A stretch of 10,491 bases of DNA from JBGTIS01 sp041745535. Its GTDB lineage: Bacteria > Bacteroidota > Bacteroidia > Cytophagales > Cyclobacteriaceae. Below are positions 1 to 5,675 of this stretch, in pieces (within the stretch, counting starts at the first letter, position 1; each line of letters starts with the position of its first letter). The notes beneath the pieces were generated by a model. It was not told the origin of the DNA, ran no database searches, and worked only from the letters and a program-made list of their open reading frames with translations. The position numbers and the translations under genes are program-made. The DNA lies in NCBI GenBank assembly GCA_041745535.1, contig JBGTIS010000267.1, positions 1 through 10,491 on the forward strand, read 5' to 3'.

Positions 1-512
1 TGGCTGTGGTAATGGGCGGCTATTTGCTGGCTTCCCAGCTTCACTTTTCCGGTCCGCTGGCCGTGGTGGTGGCTGGCTTGCTGGTGGGTAATACAGCAGA
101 ATCTTCTATGTCGGAAACTACGATGCTGTATGTTGATAAATTCTGGGAGCTGGTAGATTTATTGATGAACGCCGTATTATTTGTATTAATTGGATTGGAA
201 ATCCTGGTACTCACTTTTGATAAGCAATACATTATTGCCGGACTACTTGCCATTGTCATAGTACTGATTTCCCGCTATGTTTCTCTGGCGATTCCCATCG
301 CGTTTTTACGAAGAAAACTGGAATTTACCAGAGGGACTACCCGCATTATGACCTGGGGTGGACTCAGAGGAGGGATTTCTATCGCTTTGGCACTTTCATT
401 AGCCAGCAATATGAACAGGGACCTGCTGCTACCGGTTACTTACATGGTAGTTGTATTTTCTATTGTAGTACAAGGACTTACCCTCGAGAAAGTAGTGAGA
501 AAGCTTAAATAA
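1..512 (+). CDS. Na+/H+ antiporter, CPA1 (NhaP-like) family, C-terminal part
   Basis: This is the end of an inner-membrane cation/proton antiporter that exchanges Na+ (or K+) for H+ in pH and salt homeostasis. The frame is open from the window edge (first full codon at position 3), so the N-terminal half lies upstream. About 170 residues are visible, with at least four hydrophobic segments. Recognisable CPA1 pieces are GPLAVVVAGLLVGN near the start, FWELVDLLMNAVLFVLIGLE in the next helix, and the characteristic WGGLRGGISIALALSL re-entrant region, followed by a last helix ending VVQGLTLEKVV. The protein stops about ten residues after that helix, so it has no long cytoplasmic regulatory tail. 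The gene is followed by 145 bases without a gene before a convergent neighbour. Family assignment is firm; ion specificity cannot be read from this fragment. Confidence 0.9.
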   Translation, partial: AVVMGGYLLASQLHFSGPLAVVVAGLLVGNTAESSMSETTMLYVDKFWELVDLLMNAVLFVLIGLEILVLTFDKQYIIAGLLAIVIVLISRYVSLAIPIAFLRRKLEFTRGTTRIMTWGGLRGGISIALALSLASNMNRDLLLPVTYMVVVFSIVVQGLTLEKVVRKLK

Positions 513-657
513 CAACTATTTCGTTACAATGATACTGCTTCAATCTGTCCGATTTAAAAAGATTCGCGCGGATTTCAAATATAAAACAATAACATTCCTT
601 CCAGGCAAAAAAATTATTACATTTTGGTAACCAAGAAAAAAAGTAAAATATTTTTAG

Positions 658-999
658 TTATTCGGAAGTAGCAAAGTTTACTACCTTTTTCATTGGGCTC
701 TGGGAGTTAACCCGCAGTTTGATATCCATATTGTAGGTATCGATTGGGATAGTTTCCTGCTCTTTCTTTGTAGCGGTTTTTCCTGCCATCTTGTAGTACT
801 TTTCGAGCAGGTGCTTGGCCCGGTCAATGGGGATTGATGAGGTGCATCCGTTCAGATTATTAATTTGAATAATGGGTTCATCTCTGCGTGAAAGTTCTTT
901 TACAGTAGCTTCGTATTGCTCACCAAAATATATAATGAAAGCAGGATCAGTCATAAATACATATTTTGGTGGTTCTTGATTTAAATTGCTTTTTTTCAT
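658..999 (-). CDS. Hypothetical protein, about 113 aa
   Basis: I do not recognise this protein. It is a soluble, fairly basic product with no signal peptide or membrane segment. It begins MKKSNLNQEPPKYVFMTDPA and ends MKKVVNFATSE. A central stretch (FIIYFGEQYEATVKELSRRD) could form a strand and helix, and a lysine-rich segment (KMAGKTATKKEQE) follows. I chose ATG at 999 because AGGA lies about six bases upstream. The frame is open to TTG at 1041, which would add LGTHTQSDRKFQDA in front, and an in-frame TAA stops it at 1056. The gene converges on the antiporter and lies downstream of the sugar operon on the same strand, separated by about 200 bases containing small inverted repeats, so it is probably its own transcription unit. 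Composition is like the flanking chromosome. It is probably a real but uncharacterised gene. Confidence 0.6.
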   Translation of the reverse strand: MKKSNLNQEPPKYVFMTDPAFIIYFGEQYEATVKELSRRDEPIIQINNLNGCTSSIPIDRAKHLLEKYYKMAGKTATKKEQETIPIDTYNMDIKLRVNSQSPMKKVVNFATSE

Positions 1000-1112
1000 G
1001 GCGTCCTGAAATTTGCGGTCTGATTGTGTGTGTGTTCCCAATAAAAAACTATGTTAGAGAATTCAAATTACAAAATATTCCCTATAGAATAAGGAATAAA
1101 TAAAAAATTTTG

Positions 1113-1126
1113 TTCCATTTTTGGAA
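1113..1126 (-). terminator. Weak possible terminator hairpin downstream of the sugar operon
   Basis: TTCCA and TGGAA form a 5-bp stem around a TTTT loop. Read on the minus strand, the hairpin is followed after five bases by a run of six T. It lies about 90 bases after the SDR stop and before the next minus-strand gene, where a terminator would be expected. The stem is short and A/T rich, so this is tentative. Confidence 0.25.
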
Positions 1127-1171
1127 ATAAAATTCAATCCCTTTCTTTCGATACTTTTTACATTGAAATTA

Positions 1172-1186
1172 TCCCAAAAATTGGGA
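1172..1186. repeat. Perfect inverted repeat TCCCAA-AAA-TTGGGA
   Basis: A 6-bp perfect stem with a 3-base loop sits about 30 bases beyond the SDR stop codon. On the minus strand it is not followed by a T run, so it is a poor intrinsic terminator by itself. It may help end the operon together with the hairpin at 1113-1126, or bind a protein. Confidence 0.3.
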
Positions 1187-1216
1187 AAAATCCAAAAGTA
1201 CTATTTCAGCCAACTT

Positions 1217-1990
1217 TTATAATCTGGGAACAGTTAATCCACCATCTACCATAATTACCTGTCCGGTAGAATAAGGGAAATACCCGGTAGCCAAGGCCGT
1301 TACGGCCCGGCCCACATCTTCAGGAAATCCCCAGCGATGCTGTACGCACAATCCATCTTCAATAAGCTTATCGTATTTTTCGGTCACTTTGGCCGTCATA
1401 TCGGTTTTAATAACACCAGGCCTTACTTCGTATACCGGAATGTTGTATTCGCCCAGCCGTGTGGCAAACAGGCGGGTCATCATGCCAATGCCGGCTTTAC
1501 TCAGGCAGTATTCACCCCGGTTTACAGAAGCTACAGTAGCTGAAATAGAAGACACATTTACGATACAGCCAAAAAACTCAGGATTAGCCTGCTTTTGTGC
1601 TACCAGCCAGTTGGCCGCTGCCTGAGAAAGGAAATAAGGTCCCTGCAGATTGGTTTTCATCACATAGTCAAAGCTTTCTTCGGTGGCTTCCAGAATATCT
1701 TTTCTTTCTTTGGGCGCCACACCGGCATTGTTCACCAGCACATTCAGCTGACCAAATTCGGTTTTTACCTTGTCCAGCATGGCCTGCCGATCTTCGGTAG
1801 AGGCGATGTTGCCCTGGCAGTAAATAACCTTTACCTGATGATTTTTTAACTGATCGATCACAGGTTGCACATCAGCTTCATCACGCATGCCATTAATAGC
1901 CACGTCAAAACCTGCTCGGGCTAATGCTTCGGCAATACCCAGCCCGATGCCACGGCTGCCCCCGGTAATCAGGGCTGTTTTTTTTGTCAT
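1217..1990 (-). CDS. SDR family oxidoreductase, FabG-like (PRK12745 type)
   Basis: A cytoplasmic NAD(P)-dependent short-chain dehydrogenase of 257 aa, a normal length for classical SDRs. Its cofactor motif TGGSRGIG is at residues 9-16, NNAG at 87-90, and the catalytic set is N114, S148, Y161 and K165 (Y-C-L-S-K), followed by PGVIKTDM at 191-198 and the closing VDGG. All catalytic residues are present. Such proteins are often named 3-ketoacyl-ACP reductase, but the context argues for sugar or polyol oxidation: it is the last gene of a three-gene minus-strand operon after a TIM-barrel isomerase and a Gfo/Idh/MocA dehydrogenase, 31 bases behind the latter. The ATG at 1990 gives the expected N-terminus just before the first beta strand. 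Fatty-acid synthesis is unlikely, as no acyl carrier protein or fab genes are near. The substrate is unknown. Confidence 0.9.
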   Translation of the reverse strand: MTKKTALITGGSRGIGLGIAEALARAGFDVAINGMRDEADVQPVIDQLKNHQVKVIYCQGNIASTEDRQAMLDKVKTEFGQLNVLVNNAGVAPKERKDILEATEESFDYVMKTNLQGPYFLSQAAANWLVAQKQANPEFFGCIVNVSSISATVASVNRGEYCLSKAGIGMMTRLFATRLGEYNIPVYEVRPGVIKTDMTAKVTEKYDKLIEDGLCVQHRWGFPEDVGRAVTALATGYFPYSTGQVIMVDGGLTVPRL

Positions 1991-2021
1991 AAGTAAATAG
2001 ATCTACGATGATTTGAGAAAA

Positions 2022-3170
2022 TTATTTTAGTTCAGGCACATCGACCCAGCAACGTTTTTCCCAGCTCTCCAGGCCTTTTTCGGCCAGTTGTACCCCTTTG
2101 GCGCCTTCCAGCAGGGAATAGGGAAATGGTTCGTCTTTTACTATGTGTTTCAGGAACAGTTCCCATTGTACTTTAAAAGCATTATCGTAATTTTCCTGCT
2201 CGGGCACTTTCTGCCAGCCTTCAAAATAAGGAATCGGTTGCGCTACATCCGGATTCCAGATGGGTTTGGGCGTATTACCGTAATGCTGAATCCAGCAATC
2301 GCGCAGGCCAGCTACGGCTGAGCCTTTGGTGCCGTCTACCTGTAAGGTAAGCAGATCGTCGCGGCGTACCCGTACGGTCCAGGAAGAGTTGAAATGCGCG
2401 ATAACATCGTTTTCCAGTTCAAAGGTAGCATAGGCCGCATCATCAGCCGTACATTTATATGGTTTTCCCTGCTCGTCGATGCGTTCAGGAATGTGCGTAG
2501 CGCCCAGGCAGGATACTGATTTTACTTTTCCGAAAATATTATCCAGCACATACCGCCAGTGGCAAAGCATGTCTACAATAATACCGCCGTCATCTTCTTT
2601 CCGGTAGTTCCAAGAAGGTCGCTGCGCGGGAATAGAAGTACCTTCAAATACCCAATAGCCGAATTCACCCCGTACAGAAAGAATTTTTCCAAAAAACCCG
2701 TTCTGAATCAGTCGCTGTAGTTTCACCATCCCCGGCAGCCAGAGTTTATCTTGTACCACCCCGTTTTTCAGGCCGGCTTCTTTACAAAGCTGATAAAGTT
2801 CCAGGGCGGTTTCGGTGCTTACGGCAATGGGTTTTTCACAGTAAATATGTTTTCCGGCTTTAATAGCTTTTTTTACTCCTTCGGCCCTACGACCGGTGGT
2901 TTGGGCATCGAAGTAAATAATATTATGCGAATCGGCTAAGGCTTCATCCAGGTTGGTCGTCATTTTATCCACATCCGCCATCTGACATAATTTCTCCAGT
3001 TTGGCTTTGTTTCTTCCTACCAGAATAGGGTCTGGCATAATGGTTTCTTCCGGGCTGATCATGACACCGCCTTGTTTTCTGATGGCTACGATAGAACGCA
3101 TCAGGTGCTGATTGGTACCCATACGGCCGGTAACGCCATTCATAATAATTCCTACTTTATGCTCCTTCAT
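2022..3170 (-). CDS. Gfo/Idh/MocA family oxidoreductase
   Basis: A cytoplasmic NAD(P)-dependent dehydrogenase of 382 aa, the usual size for this family, which oxidises or reduces a hydroxyl or keto group of sugars, inositols or their derivatives. The N-terminal Rossmann domain has a glycine-rich turn, NGVTGRMG at residues 11-18. The hallmark E-K-P, whose lysine is catalytic, lies at 112-114 in HIYCEKPIAVS. In the C-terminal alpha/beta domain, DDGGIIVDMLCHW carries D200 and H204, the conserved pair in the D-x3-H motif that positions substrate. The gene is the middle member of the operon, 18 bases after the upstream TIM-barrel gene, and starts with ATG at 3170. This partner set (isomerase, Gfo/Idh, SDR) is typical of catabolism of unusual sugars or inositol-like compounds in Bacteroidota. 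The exact substrate cannot be read from the sequence. Confidence 0.92.
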   Translation of the reverse strand: MKEHKVGIIMNGVTGRMGTNQHLMRSIVAIRKQGGVMISPEETIMPDPILVGRNKAKLEKLCQMADVDKMTTNLDEALADSHNIIYFDAQTTGRRAEGVKKAIKAGKHIYCEKPIAVSTETALELYQLCKEAGLKNGVVQDKLWLPGMVKLQRLIQNGFFGKILSVRGEFGYWVFEGTSIPAQRPSWNYRKEDDGGIIVDMLCHWRYVLDNIFGKVKSVSCLGATHIPERIDEQGKPYKCTADDAAYATFELENDVIAHFNSSWTVRVRRDDLLTLQVDGTKGSAVAGLRDCWIQHYGNTPKPIWNPDVAQPIPYFEGWQKVPEQENYDNAFKVQWELFLKHIVKDEPFPYSLLEGAKGVQLAEKGLESWEKRCWVDVPELK

Positions 3171-3188
3171 TTTTTTGATTAAGTATGT

Positions 3189-4022
3189 TTAAGAATGTTC
3201 AATATAGGCTTTCAGAATTTTACTTAAAAATTGCTCCTGGTCTTCTGCCCAGAATTTATTGGAAAATATTTCTACTTCGTTGAAACCGTCAAAACCTGCC
3301 TTTTCCACCCATGATCTGATTTCATTGACGGCAATACACCCTTCGCCCATCAGTCCACGATCCAGCAGCAGGTCGGTAGTGGGCACATTCCAGTCGCAAA
3401 TGTGAAACGCGAACAATTTCTCATTCCGCCCACACCGCATAATTTCCGATTCCAGTACAGGGTCCCACCACAAATGGTATACATCTACCGCTACGCCCAC
3501 GAAAAGAGAATCGATCACTTCGGCCAGGTCGTTGGCCTGGGCCAGGGTATTGATGGCCGAACGGTCGCCGGCATACATCGGATGCAGCGGCTCAATGCCC
3601 AGCTTTACGCCATGCTCTTCAGCCATGGGTAAAATCGCTTCAATACCTTCCCGGATTTGCTTTCTGGATGTACCGAGCGACTGATCAGGACTTGAACCGC
3701 ATACCAGCACAATCAAGGGTGCGCCGATAGCGGCAGCTTCCTCAATTATTTTCTTGTTATCGTCAATAGCTTTTTGCCTTTCAGTGGCCGAGGTATGAGG
3801 AAAAAAACCGCCCCGGCAATAGGAGATCAGCGACAGGTCATGATCGGACAACAGAGTTTTTACTTCCTGCGGTTGCAGCTTTTCAATCGCGTCGCGCCAG
3901 ATAGTGATGCCCTTTACGCCTGCCGCGCTGTATTTTTTAACCGCGGTAGCAAAATCCCAGGGTTTGGTGGTAATGGTATGGATGCAAAGTTTTGAAAAAT
4001 CTTGTAATGATGATGCTGGCAT
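3189..4022 (-). CDS. Sugar phosphate isomerase/epimerase (xylose isomerase-like TIM barrel)
   Basis: A cytoplasmic TIM-barrel enzyme of the AP-endonuclease-2/xylose-isomerase-like superfamily, which isomerises or epimerises sugars, inososes or ketoacids with a divalent metal. About 277 aa from ATG at 4022. Likely metal ligands, numbered from the alternative upstream TTG at 4085, are E165 (GIEPLHP), D201 with H204 (AVDVYHLWW), H228 (FHICDW) and E272 (NEVEIFS); the loop LMGEGCI is also typical. The upstream TTG would add 21 residues, but a TAnnTTTG box at 4083-4090 overlaps that codon, so transcription probably starts inside the extension and ATG 4022 is preferred. It is the first gene of the operon with the Gfo/Idh dehydrogenase 18 bases downstream. 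Family assignment is strong; specific reaction unknown. Confidence 0.88.
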   Translation of the reverse strand: MPASSLQDFSKLCIHTITTKPWDFATAVKKYSAAGVKGITIWRDAIEKLQPQEVKTLLSDHDLSLISYCRGGFFPHTSATERQKAIDDNKKIIEEAAAIGAPLIVLVCGSSPDQSLGTSRKQIREGIEAILPMAEEHGVKLGIEPLHPMYAGDRSAINTLAQANDLAEVIDSLFVGVAVDVYHLWWDPVLESEIMRCGRNEKLFAFHICDWNVPTTDLLLDRGLMGEGCIAVNEIRSWVEKAGFDGFNEVEIFSNKFWAEDQEQFLSKILKAYIEHS

Positions 4023-4082
4023 TCCACTGTAGTTACGGTTAAAATTTGAAGGGTTTAAAGTTACATATTGAAATTTGTTTTC

Positions 4083-4090
4083 CAAACCTA
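4083..4090 (-). promoter_or_regulatory. Candidate -7 box (TAGGTTTG) of the sugar operon
   Basis: On the minus strand this matches the Bacteroidota -7 consensus TAnnTTTG exactly. Transcription would begin near 4078, giving a leader of about 55 bases before ATG 4022. I see no clear TTG at the -33 position, so support rests on the -7 box, its location and the good fit with the start codon. Confidence 0.45.
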
Positions 4091-4097
4091 AAATACC

Positions 4098-4108
4098 GGG
4101 TAATACCC
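4098..4108. promoter_or_regulatory. Palindrome GGGTA-A-TACCC, candidate operator of the sugar operon
   Basis: A perfect 5-bp inverted repeat around one base lies just upstream of the -7 box at 4083-4090, between where -7 and -33 contacts would fall. That position suits a repressor, or an activator of a sugar-responsive operon. No regulator gene is visible in the window, so the assignment is by position only. Confidence 0.3.
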
Positions 4109-4205
4109 TGATTTATTATTTAAAGTTTTTAATAGAAAACTGTAGTCAATAAGAAAAATTGGTATTCATTTATAAAGTAGTACTATTTATATAAAATCTT
4201 TCATT

Positions 4206-4213
4206 TATATTTG
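4206..4213 (+). promoter_or_regulatory. Candidate -7 box (TATATTTG) for the META-domain gene
   Basis: An exact match to TAnnTTTG on the plus strand, about 73 bases before the TTG start of the downstream gene. It is divergent from the sugar operon promoter. No convincing -33 TTG is found at the usual distance. Confidence 0.4.
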
Positions 4214-4242
4214 AACTGTCGGATAATTTTTTCTATATTCTA

Positions 4243-4257
4243 TATTGAATTTCAATA
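4243..4257. promoter_or_regulatory. Palindrome TATTGAA-T-TTCAATA
   Basis: A perfect 7-bp inverted repeat around one base lies about 30 bases downstream of the -7 box at 4206-4213, in the predicted leader of the META-domain gene. Its size and symmetry suit a dimeric DNA-binding protein. Chance is possible in A/T-rich DNA. Confidence 0.3.
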
Positions 4258-4285
4258 ACCTGAAGGAATCATAAGCAAGTGTACT

Positions 4286-4810
4286 TTGAGAAAAGCCATA
4301 AAAATTTTGATCTTTTTTCTTACCAGTCGCATGCTATTAAGCTTATCATGTCGCATATCTTTTTCAATCGGATCGCCGAAGCGAATGGAGCCTAACGCGG
4401 CTTTAAAATTCGATACTCAATGTTCAACATTCAATGCTCAATTCCATAAACATGGTTCGCGGTGTAATGACAAATGCTTAGATGTACATCGCTTTTATTT
4501 AATGCTGGAAAACAATCCATTTCAAGAAAACTCCTTTTCGTTAAAGGGGCAAACACCAGCGAACAAATTCTGGGGAAGTTATACATTTGACAGTCTGGGA
4601 ACGATACAAATGTATGATGTAACCACCACCCGTCATTATTTACCTCAACCCTTAGGCGATATAGAAGCCCGATTTCTGGATTTGATAGAACGTGCCGATT
4701 ATTATGAAATTTCTGAATCTCAATTATGGCTATTTAGTGCGGAGGAAGTACTAATTTTCAGGTCGGAATATAAACTCAAAAACAGACTTGCACGCAACGA
4801 TGTACAATAA
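4286..4810 (+). CDS. META/HslJ-like domain protein, doubtful N-terminus
   Basis: The C-terminal 100 residues of this 174-aa frame match the META domain of HslJ-type proteins, small beta-sheet envelope proteins with stress-linked but poorly defined roles. The visible pattern is a glycine/asparagine turn, NKFWGSY, a TTTR turn, an acidic helix (EARFLDLIERADYYEIS) and a final LWLFSAEEVLIF strand. In HslJ-type META domains GGCN and MACP usually supply two cysteines; here they read TPAN and HYLP, so both are absent. The start is TTG, giving MRKAIKILIFFLTSRMLLSL then Cys, which resembles a lipoprotein signal, although the lipobox is imperfect. Residues about 23-66 look unlike the family and are partly encoded by heptad repeats at 4416-4443, so the N-terminal part may be altered or non-native. 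Its own promoter is likely at 4206-4213. Confidence 0.6.
   Translation: MRKAIKILIFFLTSRMLLSLSCRISFSIGSPKRMEPNAALKFDTQCSTFNAQFHKHGSRCNDKCLDVHRFYLMLENNPFQENSFSLKGQTPANKFWGSYTFDSLGTIQMYDVTTTRHYLPQPLGDIEARFLDLIERADYYEISESQLWLFSAEEVLIFRSEYKLKNRLARNDVQ
4416..4443 (+). repeat. Four degenerate 7-bp tandem repeats (TTCAATG type)
   Basis: CTCAATG, TTCAACA, TTCAATG and CTCAATT follow each other without gaps. I recall TTCAATG-like heptads as intergenic tandem repeats in Bacteroidota genomes. Here they lie inside the open frame of the META gene, encoding a stretch around TQCSTFNAQ that does not fit the domain. Confidence 0.5.
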
Positions 4811-4877
4811 CTGGTTCCCGTTTACTAAGAATTTGAAGGAAGTTTTGGAATTATCCCGGAACAATAATCAGGATGCT

Positions 4878-4885
4878 TATATTTG
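4878..4885 (+). promoter_or_regulatory. Candidate -7 box (TATATTTG) for the Nudix gene
   Basis: An exact TAnnTTTG match, identical to the box before the META gene. A start near 4890 would give a leader of about 40 bases to the TTG start at 4930. A -33 TTG at normal spacing is not evident. Confidence 0.45.
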
Positions 4886-4929
4886 TTAACAGAAAATCAT
4901 CCGGATACCCTTAAAAACAGCTATAGCCA

Positions 4930-5460
4930 TTGAATTATTGCAGCCATTGCGGAATTAGCGCACTCAGCTTTACCATACCGGCAGGCGACCTGCTTCCCCG
5001 GTACTGTTGTACCAATTGTGGCACTATCCATTACCAGAACCCCAACATGGTGGTAGGCACTATTCCTGTTTTCGAGGATAAAATCCTGCTTTGCCAGCGT
5101 GCCATTGAACCGCGATTGGGTTACTGGAATGTGCCCGCCGGTTTTCTGGAAAATGGAGAAACCGTAGAAGAAGGCGCCTTGCGCGAAACCCGGGAGGAAG
5201 CACAGGCCGAAGTAGAAATTGTGCGCCTGCATTGTGTGTATAATATTATTCATGCCCAGCAGGTATACTTACTGTTTCTGGCCAGGCTCAAAAAACCTGA
5301 ATTTGCCTGTGGCATAGAAACCGCCGCCATAGAACTCATTTCTATGGACAAAATCCCATTTGAGAAGCTGGCTTTCAGTTCCAACACATTCGCCCTACAG
5401 AAGTTACAGCAATATCCCGATGTGGAGGTTGTACATTTTGGGAGTTATGTAAAGCCCTAA
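4930..5460 (+). CDS. Nudix hydrolase with N-terminal zinc ribbon
   Basis: A cytoplasmic pyrophosphohydrolase acting on a nucleoside diphosphate linked to another moiety (for example NADH, ADP-ribose or FAD), using Mg2+ or Mn2+. The 176-aa product has a zinc ribbon with C4-x2-C7 and C27-x2-C30, then a Nudix fold. The Nudix box starts at G71, with E77, R85-E86 and catalytic E89-E90 in place. The usual glycine after EE-x is Q92, a departure from the consensus G-x5-E-x7-REU-x-EE-x-GU. The start must be TTG at 4930: an in-frame TAG lies at 4924-4926, and a later start would lose the first zinc pair. The gene has its own likely promoter at 4878-4885. The layout recalls NudC-like or NUDT14-like enzymes, but the substrate cannot be told from sequence. 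Confidence 0.9.
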   Translation: MNYCSHCGISALSFTIPAGDLLPRYCCTNCGTIHYQNPNMVVGTIPVFEDKILLCQRAIEPRLGYWNVPAGFLENGETVEEGALRETREEAQAEVEIVRLHCVYNIIHAQQVYLLFLARLKKPEFACGIETAAIELISMDKIPFEKLAFSSNTFALQKLQQYPDVEVVHFGSYVKP

Positions 5461-5583
5461 TAAAAGCCTTTCTGTAGAAAAAAAGTTAAGGCTGGTTTTT
5501 GGTTGAAGAAAAATTCCAAACATACGACTATTGGTATTTAATATCGAACTGAATACGATATTGGTGTCTACCACAATTCTCAT
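5404..5583 (-). pseudogene. 5' fragment of a PIN-domain (VapC-like) toxin gene
   Basis: From ATG at 5583 the minus strand reads MRIVVDTNIVFSSILNTNSR, the opening of a PIN-domain ribonuclease: a beta strand ending in the first catalytic Asp (D6) in DTN, then the helix typical of VapC-like toxins. Similarity appears to continue to about residue 42 (SLNFFSTERLL). The frame then passes into the antisense of the Nudix 3' end, where it reads unrelated sequence and stops at 5404, giving 59 codons against roughly 130-140 for such toxins. The remaining PIN acidic residues are therefore missing and the product should be inactive. No antitoxin gene is recognisable just upstream. The break near 5454-5460 marks a deletion or rearrangement at the end of the Nudix gene. 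The PIN assignment rests on a short but distinctive motif. Confidence 0.65.
5465..5500 (+). terminator. Possible terminator of the Nudix gene
   Basis: AGCCTT (5465-5470) and AAGGCT (5488-5493) form a 6-bp stem with a long 17-base loop, followed by GGTTTTT, a few bases after the Nudix stop. The sequence also belongs to the antisense PIN fragment, so it may terminate only by chance. Confidence 0.3.
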
Positions 5584-5675
5584 AGACCCAGATCATTTTT
5601 GGTTTTCTCCCAACATCCCTTTTATCTTAAAGTTAAAGTTTCATTTTTTGCTTGATGATAACGGACCAGCTAAAC

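Noticed and set aside
1337..1849. Plus-strand open frames across the SDR gene
   Set aside because: All are antisense to the well-supported SDR frame and have no recognisable motif.
4921..5253. 110-codon open frame on the minus strand
   Set aside because: It is the antisense shadow of the Nudix gene, whose zinc ribbon and Nudix box prove the plus-strand frame.
5584..5675. Antitoxin gene upstream of the PIN fragment
   Set aside because: All three minus-strand frames have stops and no recognisable antitoxin C-terminus.
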